Below are positions 13,466-21,832 of a DNA stretch of 42,490 nucleotides, piece after piece. The notes beneath the pieces are model-generated. The model worked only from the letters and a program-made list of their open reading frames with translations, did not search any database and was not told the origin of the DNA. The DNA is from Bacillota bacterium (GTDB taxonomy: Bacteria > Bacillota > Clostridia > Oscillospirales > Ruminococcaceae): NCBI GenBank assembly GCA_023443315.1, contig JAEZVA010000091.1, positions 1-42,490 on the forward strand, written 5' to 3'. Both the position numbers and the translations under genes were made by a program. The first letter of the stretch is position 1. Each line of letters opens with the position of its first letter.

Positions 13466-15211
13466 ATGGAAAACCCCACGAACAAGCTGTGCATGGGCTG
13501 TATGAGCAAGCGCGAGGCGGACGGTGTCTGCCCTACCTGCGGCTTTGACCAGACGGCTCCGCACCATCCGCTCTATCTGCGGGCAGGCTCCTTAATCACC
13601 AAGCGTTTTATTGCGGGCAAGCTTCTGGGTTATAACGGCGAGGGTGCAAACTATCTTGGGTACGACCTTGCGCTCAACCGAAAGGTTATTATCCGCGAGT
13701 ATATGCCCGATGTGCTTGCCGTCAGAGAAAAAGGCGGAATCAACGTACTGGTGCTTAAGGGTAAGGAAACCCAGTACAAGGCGTTGCTGTCCGATTTTTG
13801 TGAACTGTACCGCACACTGCAAAAGCTTCGCAGCTATGTCGGGATTGTCTCGGTGCTTGATTTTTTTGAGATGAACAGCACCGCTTACGCCATCTACGAC
13901 CATTGCGGCGAAACCACCCTTGCATCCTATATTAAGAAAAATGGTCCCATGCCGTGGCAGAAGCTTCGCGATGCACTGGCGGCACCCCTTGCCGCGGTGG
14001 AGGCAATGCACACCATGGGCATCTACCATCGCGGGATAAGCCCCGACACCATCTTTGTAGACGAAAACGGCGCGTTTAAGCTGGATGGATTCTCTATCGC
14101 GGCGGCACGCACGGCAAAAAGCGAGCTTGCTGCCGAGCTGTTTTCCGGCTATTCTCCACCTGAGCTGTATAGCCTGACGGGGTTGCAGGGCAGCTGGACG
14201 GATGTGTATTCCTTTGCGGCGGTGGGCTACTTTGCACTCACAGGGCAGAGCCTGCCGGATGCGTCGCAGCGTCAGACGCTCGACCTGTTACAACCTGCAC
14301 ATCAGGTTTTGGAGGCTGTTCCGCTCCCTGTGTCCGATGCGCTGATAGCGGCGCTGGTGCTTGAGCCAAAGCAACGAATACAATCAATCGGCGATTTGGC
14401 GCAAGCGCTTGCCCGAACCCAGCCAGAACAACCGAACTCCACTTCTCAATTGCGTACGGACACACCAAACGATAAAGCAAAACCGCTACATAGCGAAACT
14501 AGAGGTGAAATGATGTACAAAGAACAGATGTCGCCCAAGAACAAGCAGCGGATTATAAAGCGCAAGATACGCAACCGCAGCCTTGTTTATATGCTCAGTT
14601 CGATGTTTATTACCACAGCAATACTGCTTACGCTGATGTTCGTCATTTTAAAGGAGATTGACAGCAGCATGCTGGTGTTTGCCAAAGACCCGGGTGTAGC
14701 GTCAAACCCCGCACTGGATGACCCGGCAGAAGACGAAACGCCACAGACATACTATCTGCCTGTTTTTGTGGGCAGCTACTTAGAAACCGTGAAGAACAGC
14801 GAAGACTATATGGTGCGCTACGCCGTTACCGACGACGAGGAGTATAACGAGGAGTATCCGGCAGGCGTCATCTTTGAGCAGAATCCCCCTTCCGGCACCA
14901 TCGCAAACGAGCTCATTAACGTCTCGGTTAAGGTAAGCAAAGGTCCCGCGCCGATTCCCGAGAATATCGTGGGCATGTCTCAATCCGAGGTAGAGAGCAT
15001 CCTTAAAGAGCTTAAGATTGCTTACCGAATTGCCGAGGCATACGACGACATCTACCCCGCGGGGCAGGTCATCAGCTACACCAGAATGCCCGGAGAGATC
15101 TTGTTGAAGGTTAGCCTGGGTAGTATGGGCGGCAACGGTTGGAGCAGCGAAGACGACGGAGAACACTTCGGCATGACGTGGGATGAGTATCAGGACTTTT
15201 TATACGGCTGA
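13466..15211 (+). CDS. Zinc-ribbon, Ser/Thr pseudokinase with TM and PASTA-like repeats
   Basis: 581 residues. Zinc ribbon Cys9/12/22/25; kinase-like domain about 45-320; Pro/Lys-rich linker; one membrane helix near 375-397; then two PASTA-like repeats (about 425-555). It copies the layout of PASTA kinases that sense wall fragments, with the C-terminus outside. The catalytic residues are gone: the VAIK lysine is Arg77 (VIIREYMP), HRD is HRG (188-190), the catalytic-loop Asn is Thr195, and DFG reads GFS (208-210). It is therefore predicted to bind and signal without phosphotransfer. Start ATG 13466 just precedes the zinc ribbon, with AGGTGA 11 bases upstream; TTG 13421 or GTG 13451 are possible. 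Confidence 0.82.
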   Translation: MENPTNKLCMGCMSKREADGVCPTCGFDQTAPHHPLYLRAGSLITKRFIAGKLLGYNGEGANYLGYDLALNRKVIIREYMPDVLAVREKGGINVLVLKGKETQYKALLSDFCELYRTLQKLRSYVGIVSVLDFFEMNSTAYAIYDHCGETTLASYIKKNGPMPWQKLRDALAAPLAAVEAMHTMGIYHRGISPDTIFVDENGAFKLDGFSIAAARTAKSELAAELFSGYSPPELYSLTGLQGSWTDVYSFAAVGYFALTGQSLPDASQRQTLDLLQPAHQVLEAVPLPVSDALIAALVLEPKQRIQSIGDLAQALARTQPEQPNSTSQLRTDTPNDKAKPLHSETRGEMMYKEQMSPKNKQRIIKRKIRNRSLVYMLSSMFITTAILLTLMFVILKEIDSSMLVFAKDPGVASNPALDDPAEDETPQTYYLPVFVGSYLETVKNSEDYMVRYAVTDDEEYNEEYPAGVIFEQNPPSGTIANELINVSVKVSKGPAPIPENIVGMSQSEVESILKELKIAYRIAEAYDDIYPAGQVISYTRMPGEILLKVSLGSMGGNGWSSEDDGEHFGMTWDEYQDFLYG

Positions 15212-15271
15212 TGATTTCGACAGAGGGTTTGCATCGTTTGTGGACGATTAACTGAAATGAGGTAAGTGCAG

Positions 15272-16084
15272 ATGAAGCTTGCGTTTTCAACACTGGGATG
15301 CCCGGGCTGGACGTTCGAAGAGATATTCGCCACCGCCAAGGATCTCGGCATAGACGGCATCGAGATTAGAGGCATTGGCGGGGAGCTGTTTACGCCTGGC
15401 GCAAAGCCGTTTTTGCCAGAGCATATTGACACAACAAAACAAAAGCTTGACCATTTGGGCGTAAGTATTCCTATGCTTACAAGCGGCGCGGTGATTGGAT
15501 TGACCGACCATGTGCAGCCGGGCGTTGAGGAAGCAAAGGCGTACATCGATCTGGCGCAGGCACTGGGCACGCCGTTTGTACGCGTTATGATTACCCCCGT
15601 ACCGCACCCCACCGACGACGCGGATATTGAGATTGCGCGCACGGCGTATGAAGCGCTGTGCCGCTACGGTCAGGAGAAGGGGGTCACCCCCCTCATAGAG
15701 ACCAACGGTCCGCTCGCGTCCTCTGCGGCGATGAAACGGTTTATAGAGGGCATCGCATGTGAAAACAAGGGCGTGCTGTGGGATATCCACCACCCGTTTC
15801 GCTATTTTGGCGAGCAGCCGCAAGAAACCTATGCCAATATTGGGGCGTATGTGCGCTACCTTCATGTTAAGGATAGCAGGATGACAAACGGCGCCCTGCA
15901 GTACCGCATGATGGGCTACGGGGATGTACCCGTGCTCGACACACTGGTGGTTCTGCGCAAAAATGGGTATGACGGCTTTGTCAGTCTGGAGTGGGTCAAG
16001 CGTTGGTGCCCCGATCTGCAGGAGCCGGGCATCGTATTCTCGCACTTTACAAGCTATATGGGCTATCTGCTCAGGCAGCTGTAA
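15272..16084 (+). CDS. Sugar phosphate isomerase/epimerase family protein (AP_endonuc_2 TIM barrel)
   Basis: 270 residues. KLAFSTLGCPGW at the start, GIDGIEIRG, LIETNG, LWDIHHPF, YLHVKDSR and VSLEWVKRW are the metal-site strands of the xylose-isomerase-like TIM barrel (Glu, Asp/His, His, Glu ligands). Members isomerise or epimerise sugars and inositols, or dehydrate inosose; the exact substrate is unknown. Start ATG 15272 has GAGG nine bases upstream; GTG 15266 is too close to it. It follows the pseudokinase by 60 bases without a clear terminator and precedes an SDR gene, which would suit a small carbohydrate pathway (inference). Confidence 0.85.
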   Translation: MKLAFSTLGCPGWTFEEIFATAKDLGIDGIEIRGIGGELFTPGAKPFLPEHIDTTKQKLDHLGVSIPMLTSGAVIGLTDHVQPGVEEAKAYIDLAQALGTPFVRVMITPVPHPTDDADIEIARTAYEALCRYGQEKGVTPLIETNGPLASSAAMKRFIEGIACENKGVLWDIHHPFRYFGEQPQETYANIGAYVRYLHVKDSRMTNGALQYRMMGYGDVPVLDTLVVLRKNGYDGFVSLEWVKRWCPDLQEPGIVFSHFTSYMGYLLRQL

Positions 16085-16095
16085 CAACGATTGTG

Positions 16096-16141
16096 TGGTC
16101 GGCATGGCATAGGGTTGAATACCCTTTGGCTAAGCCGACCA
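16096..16141 (+). other. Intergenic hairpin between isomerase and SDR genes
   Basis: TGGTCGGC (16096-16103) pairs with GCCGACCA (16134-16141), with an inner AGGGT/ACCCT stem. No T-tract follows, so it is more likely a processing or stability element than a terminator. Confidence 0.5.
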
Positions 16142-16167
16142 TATTCATGTAATAGGAGGCATGCGCA

Positions 16168-16902
16168 GTGAATAGGGTGGCACTTGTTACCGGCGGATCA
16201 AGGGGAATCGGGCGCGCGACAGCAGCAGCACTTGCGCGGGAAGGCTTTGCGGTTGCGGTTAACTATTACAATAACGAGCAGGCTGCGCAGTCGTCCGTCG
16301 AGGACATCATCAAGGCTGGCGGTTGCGCCCACGCCTTTTGCGCGGATGTATCCGACCGCGCACAGGTTGCCGCTATGATAGAGAACGTGCATCAAACGCT
16401 GGGCAGGGTAGAGGTGCTCGTCAACAACGCGGGCATTGCCCAGCAAAAGCTGTTTAGCGATATCTCCGACACAGACTGGGATAGAATGTTTGCCGTAAAC
16501 GTCACAGGGTCGTTTCATTGCATCCAAGCGGTTCTGCCCGATATGCTCAGCAAGAAAAATGGCGCAATCATCAACTTGTCGTCCGTTTGGGGGATTACGG
16601 GTGCGTCGTGTGAGGCGCATTACTCCGCTGCGAAGGCGGCAATCATCGGGCTCACCAAGGCGCTCGCCAAGGAGCTGGGTCCCTCGGGCATCCGGGTAAA
16701 CTGCGTCGCACCTGGGGTCATTCATACCGATATGAACAGCGAATTAGACAGGGACACGCTTGCGACCTTGTGCGAAGAAACCCCGCTGGGCGTCATCGGC
16801 TCGCCGGAGGATGCCGCAAATGCGGTGGTCTTTTTGGCGTCTCTAAAGGCGCGGTTTATCACTGGGCAGGTACTCAGCCCCAACGGCGGCTTTGTGATCT
16901 AA
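16168..16902 (+). CDS. Short-chain dehydrogenase/reductase (FabG-like)
   Basis: 244 residues, classical SDR. Cofactor motif TGGSRGIGRA (about 8-17), NNAG near 88, catalytic Ser in NLSSVWG, Tyr and Lys in YSAAKAA near 152-156, then PGVIHTDM. The length and the C-terminal GGFVI end match 3-oxoacyl-ACP reductase FabG and related NADP-dependent sugar or acyl reductases. No acyl carrier or fatty acid genes are nearby, so a role beside the TIM-barrel isomerase is as likely as fatty acid synthesis. Start is GTG with AGGAGG eight bases upstream; an ATG between them is in another frame. Confidence 0.88.
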   Translation: MNRVALVTGGSRGIGRATAAALAREGFAVAVNYYNNEQAAQSSVEDIIKAGGCAHAFCADVSDRAQVAAMIENVHQTLGRVEVLVNNAGIAQQKLFSDISDTDWDRMFAVNVTGSFHCIQAVLPDMLSKKNGAIINLSSVWGITGASCEAHYSAAKAAIIGLTKALAKELGPSGIRVNCVAPGVIHTDMNSELDRDTLATLCEETPLGVIGSPEDAANAVVFLASLKARFITGQVLSPNGGFVI

Positions 16903-16928
16903 ATTGACTGCATAGGGAGAAATGACAG

Positions 16929-17471
16929 ATGACATTGACAACCGAACGCCTTGTTCTGCGTCCATTTACGCAAGACGACTGGCGCGACCTGCACGAGTAT
17001 CTTTCTCAGGATGATGTGGTACTGTATGAGCCATACGGTGTCTATACTGAGGTGCAAAGCCGTGACGAAGCACTGCGGCGCGCCTGCGACCCCCATTTTT
17101 GGGCGGTGTGTTTGGCGCAAACGGGTAAGGTTATCGGCAACATATATTTTGCGCAGCAGGAGCCCCAGGAGTTTTCAAACTGGGAGCTTGGGTATGTCTT
17201 TAACACCCGGTATCAGAAAAACGGCTATGCGACAGAGGCGTGCCGCGCTGTTTTGGGCTACGGCTTTGACCAGTGCTCGGTGCGCAGGGTCTGTGCGATG
17301 TGTAATCCCCTTAACACCTCCTCATGGCGGTTGCTTGAACGCCTTGGGTTTCGCAGGGAAGGGCACCTGATACAGAACATCTATTTTAAACATGACGAGT
17401 GCGGCAATCCCATCTGGTGCGACACCTATGAGTACGCCATGCTGCAAGAGCAGTGGGCTAAAACCACATAA
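16929..17471 (+). CDS. GNAT acetyltransferase, RimJ/RimL type
   Basis: 180 residues. Begins with TERLVLRPFTQDDW, the usual RimJ/RimL opening, then WELGYVFNTRYQKNGYATEACRAVL, which forms the acetyl-CoA pyrophosphate loop, and NTSSWRLLERLGFRREGHL at the end of the fold. It transfers acetyl from acetyl-CoA to an amine; the target may be a protein N-terminus or a small molecule. It lies 26 bases after the SDR gene and ends in a strong terminator, so the two are probably co-transcribed. Confidence 0.88.
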   Translation: MTLTTERLVLRPFTQDDWRDLHEYLSQDDVVLYEPYGVYTEVQSRDEALRRACDPHFWAVCLAQTGKVIGNIYFAQQEPQEFSNWELGYVFNTRYQKNGYATEACRAVLGYGFDQCSVRRVCAMCNPLNTSSWRLLERLGFRREGHLIQNIYFKHDECGNPIWCDTYEYAMLQEQWAKTT

Positions 17472-17475
17472 AGAA

Positions 17476-17503
17476 GACCCCGAGAGGCATGCCTCTCGGG
17501 GTC
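17476..17503. terminator. Bidirectional terminator between GNAT and rpsR
   Basis: A perfect palindrome, GACCCCGAGAGGC and complement (17476-17488, 17491-17503), shared by convergent units. Confidence 0.8.
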
Positions 17504-17521
17504 GAATCGTTTAAAACGATA

Positions 17522-17791
17522 TTAGTCGCTCACATAGGGCAGCAGTGCAATGTGACGAGCACGCTTCACTGCAAGGGTCATCTGGCGCTGGTGGCGCGCG
17601 CATGCGCCGGTAACCCTACGGGGAACAATCTTAGCCCGCTCGGAAAGGTACTTTCTGAGCTTCGCTACATCTTTATAATCGATATCATGAACCCTATCCA
17701 CGCAAAAACCGCAAACCTTGCGGCGTCCCTTTCTGGGACCACGGGAACCGGGTCTATCGCCTCTATCGCCTCGGTCGTTTCTGTTATCCAT
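17522..17791 (-). CDS. rpsR: 30S ribosomal protein S18
   Basis: 89 residues with a basic, Arg/Gly/Asp-rich head, then RKVCGFCVDRVHDIDYKD, LRKYLSERAKIVPRRVTGACARHQRQMTLAVKRARHIALLPY, which is S18 throughout. The CGFC pair suggests a zinc-binding form. S18 binds S6 on the platform of the 30S subunit. AGGAGG precedes the ATG. Last gene of the usual rpsF-ssb-rpsR operon. Confidence 0.97.
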   Translation of the reverse strand: MDNRNDRGDRGDRPGSRGPRKGRRKVCGFCVDRVHDIDYKDVAKLRKYLSERAKIVPRRVTGACARHQRQMTLAVKRARHIALLPYVSD

Positions 17792-17840
17792 GGTGACTTA
17801 CCTCCTTATCGTATCAATATCAGTGTGTACTGCGTCGCAG

Positions 17841-18284
17841 TTAAAAGGGTAGATCGTCGTCTCCTGCAATGACGGAGAAATCCTCGCCGCCCGCATTCTC
17901 AAACGCAACGGGCATTGGCGGGGGTTCAAATCCCGCGTTTGCAGTATTGCCGCCGGAGCCGCTGCCCTTGCTTTCGCAAAAGCTCACGTTGTCGGCAACA
18001 ATCTCAAACGCCTTGCGCTTTACACCCTGATTATCGGTGTAGCTGCGGGTTTGAATCTGTCCGTCTACTGCCATTAGGTTGCCCTTTTTAAAATACTTAC
18101 AAACAAACTCGGCAGTCTGTCTCCAGGCGACGACATCAATAAAATCTGCCTGACGTTCTGCGCCCGGCTTCGTGTAGGAACGGTTTACTGCAAGGGTAAA
18201 GCTGGCAACAGAAATGTCGGAGGCAGTACGCCGCAGTTCTGGATCGGCTGTGAGTCTTCCCATAATAATGGCCCTGTTCAACAT
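17841..18284 (-). CDS. ssb: Single-stranded DNA-binding protein
   Basis: 147 residues. An OB-fold domain (about 1-105) starts MLNRAIIMGRLTADPELR with FTLAVNR and DFIDVVAWRQTAEFV; a flexible Gly/Pro/Asn-rich linker follows; the tail ends DDDLPF, the acidic tip that recruits repair and replication proteins. It coats single-stranded DNA in replication, recombination and repair. Sits between rpsF and rpsR, 50 bases before rpsR. Confidence 0.97.
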   Translation of the reverse strand: MLNRAIIMGRLTADPELRRTASDISVASFTLAVNRSYTKPGAERQADFIDVVAWRQTAEFVCKYFKKGNLMAVDGQIQTRSYTDNQGVKRKAFEIVADNVSFCESKGSGSGGNTANAGFEPPPMPVAFENAGGEDFSVIAGDDDLPF

Positions 18285-18307
18285 ACGCTGTTACCTCCCA
18301 AGCTGTT

Positions 18308-18607
18308 TTACTTTTCCTCTTTGTTCACAATAATGGTACGCAGAATACCGTCAGTAATCTTGTACACACGATCAAGCTCAGCGGGGAACTCGGGGGAGCT
18401 TGTGAAGTTCACAAGATAGTACACACCCTCGTTCTCGTCGTTAATCGGGTAAGCAAGTCTGCGCTTGCCCCACTCGTTTATTGACTCGATGGTTCCGTTC
18501 TGCTCGATGAGCGCCTTGAATTTCTCAAAACGTTCAGTTACACCCGCCTCATCCAGCTTTGCGCTGATAATCATAATAGTCTCGTAAGCTACCGTTGCCT
18601 TTGGCAT
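18308..18607 (-). CDS. rpsF: 30S ribosomal protein S6
   Basis: 99 residues. YETIMIISAKLDEAGVTERFEKFKALIEQNG, WGKRRLAYPINDENEGVYYLVNF and TDGILRTIIVNKEEK are S6 along its length. S6 pairs with S18 on the 30S platform. Start ATG 18607, with AGGAGG upstream; an upstream in-frame ATG at 18652 lies inside the leader hairpin. First gene of the operon, 23 bases from ssb. Confidence 0.97.
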   Translation of the reverse strand: MPKATVAYETIMIISAKLDEAGVTERFEKFKALIEQNGTIESINEWGKRRLAYPINDENEGVYYLVNFTSSPEFPAELDRVYKITDGILRTIIVNKEEK

Positions 18608-18700
18608 AGTTTTACACCTCCTTTTGGACTTAAGGCCCCAATGAAGGGGCAAGGATGATTGCCGAAAAACGGCAAATGGTTATACCAAAACAGTATAACA
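18608..18700 (-). promoter_or_regulatory. rpsF leader, possible S6:S18 binding element
   Basis: Downstream of the promoter the leader forms TTGCCG-TTTTT-CGGCAA (18675-18659) and GCCCC-TTCATT-GGGGC (18650-18635). Many bacteria control this operon by binding S6:S18 to a leader with an exposed CCG; a CCG is present, but I cannot confirm the consensus by eye. Confidence 0.35.
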
Positions 18701-18705
18701 GAAAA

Positions 18706-18734
18706 ATTATAGCAGACCGCCGCGGGGTTGTCAA
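18706..18734 (-). promoter_or_regulatory. Promoter of rpsF-ssb-rpsR
   Basis: Minus strand TTGACA (18734-18729), 17-nt spacer, TATAAT (18711-18706): perfect consensus in both boxes. Confidence 0.92.
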
Positions 18735-18795
18735 ATTATTATTCTTAGTCCCAAACGGCAATCGGGGGCGCAGTTTATGCCACTGGCGAAAAATG

Positions 18796-19665
18796 CTAAA
18801 GCTTAGAGCCAATACTCTTTAAGTATGCGCGAAACGGCTCGCCGACCTCGGGGTGCGTCAGCCCCACCTCCACAATCGCCTGCAGAATGCCAAACTTGCT
18901 GCCCATGTCGTAGCGGATGCCCTCGTAGTCCACCCCGATAATCCCTTGAGTTCTGGCGAGCACCGCCATTGCGTCGGTCAACTGAAGCTCGCCGCCGGCA
19001 CCGGGCTTTGTGTTTTCGAGAATCGAGAAGATAGAAGGCGGCAGCACACAGCGACCCAGAATGGCAAACAGCGACATCACCTGCTCAGGGCTGGGCTTTT
19101 CCACCATGTCGGTAATGGTATATAGACGGTCGCGAATATGCTCCGACTTCATCGAGCAGTATTTGCCGATGTCCTCACGGGCGACCTCTTTGATACCCAC
19201 AACACCCTTGCCGTACTCCTCATACGCGCGGCAGAGCTGTCCGCAGGCGGGATTATCAGAGATAATTACATCGTCTCCATATAAAACGGCAAAGGGCTCG
19301 TCGCCTACAAAGGTTTTGGCGCACAGTACGGCGTGACCCAGACCAAGCGGTTGCTTTTGGCGGATATACTGGATGTTTGCAAGGTTCGAGATGGCGAGCA
19401 TATCGTCATATACGGCGGTTTTACCCGACCTTAAAAGCTTTTCTTCCAGCTCTGGGGCGCGGTCAAAATGGTCCTCTACCGTCGTTTTCCCTCGGCTTGT
19501 GATGATAAGGATATCCTCAATGCCGGAGCGCACCGCCTCCTCCACGATGTATTGGATAGCGGGCTTGTCTACGATGGGAAGCATCTCCTTGGGCATGCTT
19601 TTGGATGCAGGCAGAACACGGGTGCCAAGCCCTGCGGCGGGGATAACTGCCTTTTTAATCTTCAT
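18796..19665 (-). CDS. galU: UTP-glucose-1-phosphate uridylyltransferase
   Basis: 289 residues, full length. Opens KKAVIPAAGLGTRVLPASKSMPKEMLPIVDKP, the nucleotide-binding signature with activating Lys; QPLGLGHAVLCAK and VLYGDDVI carry the sugar and metal sites; VEKP and GELQLTDA follow. It makes UDP-glucose, the donor for glycolipids, teichoic acid and polysaccharide. 41 bases after the RING/DUF2628 gene on the same strand, so likely co-transcribed. Confidence 0.95.
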   Translation of the reverse strand: MKIKKAVIPAAGLGTRVLPASKSMPKEMLPIVDKPAIQYIVEEAVRSGIEDILIITSRGKTTVEDHFDRAPELEEKLLRSGKTAVYDDMLAISNLANIQYIRQKQPLGLGHAVLCAKTFVGDEPFAVLYGDDVIISDNPACGQLCRAYEEYGKGVVGIKEVAREDIGKYCSMKSEHIRDRLYTITDMVEKPSPEQVMSLFAILGRCVLPPSIFSILENTKPGAGGELQLTDAMAVLARTQGIIGVDYEGIRYDMGSKFGILQAIVEVGLTHPEVGEPFRAYLKSIGSKL

Positions 19666-19706
19666 TTTTATTCTCGCCTTTCCGTGATGTGATGGATTCC
19701 ATGGGC

Positions 19707-20684
19707 TTACCCCATAGAGGGCAATAACAGAAACAGGCTAATCAGGACATCTGAAAAGATAAGCAACAAGAAAGCTGCAATCGCCAAACCGACTACCAGC
19801 CCCGTACGAAAACCGCCGTGTTTTTTAAGTGCGGCGTGGTACTGCTGGGTATCGGTAAACCTACTTTTTAGGGACTTAATGCTATCAAACACATGCCGTT
19901 TGTACAGGTGGTTGGCATAAGAGCCTAGCAATACAGAGCCAATCCAGTACACGTAGTTGATAATCTGCGTAATGCCAAGCAGCTGCTGCGCCCGCGCGGG
20001 AAGATTCTGCAAAAAGCCAAGCGTGTCCTTTAAAATCGCATCGTAGTTCTCTATTACAAGGATATAGCTGGGCAACAAGCGGATGATGAATACCGCAATT
20101 AAAAAGATGCCCATAGGGTACAATCGCCTGCCGCAAAAATACAATGCGTTTCCAAAAAAGGCCGCCCAGTTCCACGATGTGCGTCGTCCCGTCATGCTCA
20201 TGGTCTTAAACCGCGGCAGATAGTAGTACGAGCTGGGACCAATAAACATCGCAAGCTCTTTCACGGGGATGTCGTCAATTGTTTCGTCGGCGTGAAGCCC
20301 GCCATAGGGTGTGGTAAACGTGTTGTACGGCATAACAAAAACTGGCGGCTCGTTGCCGCGCTTCGGCTGTCCGTTTGCGTCTGCATCCGCCTGCGGTTGA
20401 CGAATAGCTAGTACACTGCCGCACACCTCGCAATACGCTGCCTCCGGCGGATTTAGCGTATCGCATCGCGGACAGCGCGCAGGGGCGTTGCCGTCAATGG
20501 TCTTTTCGGGTGGTCTGCGCCACTCCTCACCGGCTGCGTGTTTTTCTATATACGCGCACGTGCCGTGTGACACGTAGCAGTCTCTATGATGCGGCGCGCC
20601 GCAATCGGGGCATACGACCACGTCGTCCTTGTCCACAAATGCCTCCCCGCAAACGGGGCAACGAATTCCGTCATATCTTCCCAT
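19707..20684 (-). CDS. Prokaryotic RING-finger/zinc-ribbon DUF2628 membrane protein
   Basis: 325 residues. N-terminal RING-like cluster (RCPVCGEAF, VCPDCGAPHHRDCY and a final Cys, about residues 8-43), a second zinc ribbon ARCPRC...YCEVCG near 90-110, a linker, then DUF2628 (TSWNWAAFFGNALYFCGRRLYPMG) with about four membrane helices. Prokaryotic RING_1 proteins are common in Clostridia and have no established function; ubiquitin ligase activity should not be assumed. Start ATG 20684 with AGGGG nine bases upstream; ATG 20693 abuts that site. Heads the unit that includes galU. Confidence 0.82.
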   Translation of the reverse strand: MGRYDGIRCPVCGEAFVDKDDVVVCPDCGAPHHRDCYVSHGTCAYIEKHAAGEEWRRPPEKTIDGNAPARCPRCDTLNPPEAAYCEVCGSVLAIRQPQADADANGQPKRGNEPPVFVMPYNTFTTPYGGLHADETIDDIPVKELAMFIGPSSYYYLPRFKTMSMTGRRTSWNWAAFFGNALYFCGRRLYPMGIFLIAVFIIRLLPSYILVIENYDAILKDTLGFLQNLPARAQQLLGITQIINYVYWIGSVLLGSYANHLYKRHVFDSIKSLKSRFTDTQQYHAALKKHGGFRTGLVVGLAIAAFLLLIFSDVLISLFLLLPSMG

Positions 20685-20749
20685 CTGGTACATCCCCTGT
20701 ATCGTAATAATCAGTTTGCTTACTCTTTTATCATTGCTGAACCGCCTAT

Positions 20750-20778
20750 ATTATAAACGAATATTAGATAAAAGCCAA
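20750..20778 (-). promoter_or_regulatory. Promoter of the RING/DUF2628-galU unit
   Basis: Minus strand TTGGCT (20778-20773), 17-nt spacer, TATAAT (20755-20750). Confidence 0.7.
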
Positions 20779-20839
20779 TATATTCTTCCAATGTTATAAT
20801 AGCGTTAACGTCAAGTTAACAAATAATTTATAAATACTG

Positions 20840-20869
20840 TTGACAGCGTAATACTATGTACTGTATAGT
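20840..20869 (+). promoter_or_regulatory. Promoter of the PadR cassette
   Basis: TTGACA (20840-20845), 18-nt spacer, TATAGT (20864-20869). The -10 lies inside a palindrome. Confidence 0.78.
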
Positions 20870-20873
20870 ATTA
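20849..20873. promoter_or_regulatory. Predicted PadR operator
   Basis: A perfect 9-bp inverted repeat, TAATACTAT and ATAGTATTA (20849-20857, 20865-20873), 7-base spacer, covering the -10 box 20 bases before the padR start. PadR dimers bind AT-rich palindromes of this sort, so autoregulation is likely. Confidence 0.68.
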
Positions 20874-20892
20874 CTTGAAACGAGGTGTGTAT

Positions 20893-21219
20893 ATGGATGT
20901 TCAGCTAAAGAAGGGGTTGCTTGAAATTTGCGTGCTAACCGTTCTTTACCGCAAGGATTCCTATGGGTATCAGATCATTAAGGATGTCAGTCCGCATATT
21001 GATATTTCCGAATCAACACTCTATCCAATCTTAAAAAGGCTTGAGGCAGGCGGGCTGCTTACCGTTTATTCGGTAGAGTACAACAGCCGGTTGCGAAAAT
21101 ACTATAAAATCACCGAACAAGGCATAAGCAGGATGCGTGACTTTGTTGCCGAGTGGCAAGAGGTTATGAAGGTGTATCATTATATTACGGAAGAGATGAG
21201 GGACATCGGGGATGAATAA
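20893..21219 (+). CDS. PadR family transcriptional regulator
   Basis: 108 residues, the short (PadR-s2) class: a winged helix with LEICVLTVLYRKDSYGYQIIKDV, SESTLYPILKRLEAGGLLTVY and RKYYKITEQG, plus a short C-terminal helix for dimer formation. Such regulators repress nearby membrane-stress genes and respond to drugs or phenolics; the signal here is unknown. Start ATG 20893 with GAGGTG upstream; the in-frame TTG at 20875 overlaps the operator. Overlaps the DUF1700 gene by 8 bases. Confidence 0.93.
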   Translation: MDVQLKKGLLEICVLTVLYRKDSYGYQIIKDVSPHIDISESTLYPILKRLEAGGLLTVYSVEYNSRLRKYYKITEQGISRMRDFVAEWQEVMKVYHYITEEMRDIGDE

Positions 21220-21832
21220 GAACGGTTTTGCCGAAAACTTTAAACAAAAACTACACATGCTCCCACATGGGGAGGTAGAAAAGTCGCTTCTGTTTTACAC
21301 CGAAATCATTGATGACCGTGTGGAAGACGGCATGAGCGAGGAAGAGGCGGTCGCAGCGCTTGGCGATATCAACGAAATCGTACACGAAATCATGCTAACG
21401 GTTCCGCTTTCCTCCCTTGTAAAGGCAAAGATGAAGCCCAAGCACAAATTAAGTACGTGGGAGATTGTTTTGATTATTTTAGGCTTTCCGCTGTGGTTCC
21501 CGCTGCTTCTCTCTTTTTTTTCGGTCGTGTTTTCGGTGTATGTTGCGGTGTGGGCTGTTATTACATCGCTTTACGCAGCGGTGCTTGCTCTTGCGCTTAC
21601 CGGGGTCGTCTGTTTCATTGGTTCATTCCTTGTTTTTACACAGAATTTTGCGTCCGGTATTCTGATGGTTGCCGCCGCCGCGATATGTATTGGCTTTGGC
21701 GTATTGGCGTTTGTGGGCGTAACAAATCTCTCGGTTTTGCTCATTCGGTTTTCAAAATGGTTTCTGCGAAGTATTAAATCTCTGTTTATCTTGAAAGATA
21801 CAAAAGGGGGTAGTGTTAATGAAACAGCGTAA
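21212..21832 (+). CDS. DUF1700 family membrane protein
   Basis: 206 residues. The soluble N-terminus (FKQKLHMLPHGEVEKSLLFYTEIIDDRVEDGMSEEEAVAALGDINEIVHEI) is the DUF1700 (HAAS-like) signature; three or four membrane helices follow (about 85-185). DUF1700 proteins are nearly always encoded directly after a PadR-s2 regulator and before a DUF4097 protein, as here. They are thought to act in sensing envelope signals, but no biochemical role is proven. Translationally coupled on both sides. Confidence 0.9.
   Translation: MNKNGFAENFKQKLHMLPHGEVEKSLLFYTEIIDDRVEDGMSEEEAVAALGDINEIVHEIMLTVPLSSLVKAKMKPKHKLSTWEIVLIILGFPLWFPLLLSFFSVVFSVYVAVWAVITSLYAAVLALALTGVVCFIGSFLVFTQNFASGILMVAAAAICIGFGVLAFVGVTNLSVLLIRFSKWFLRSIKSLFILKDTKGGSVNETA

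Noticed and set aside
17920..17945. A tRNA T-arm look-alike (GGGTTCAAATCCC) on the plus strand.
   Set aside because: It lies within ssb on the other strand, in the codons for the Pro/Gly-rich linker, and no acceptor or anticodon stem surrounds it.
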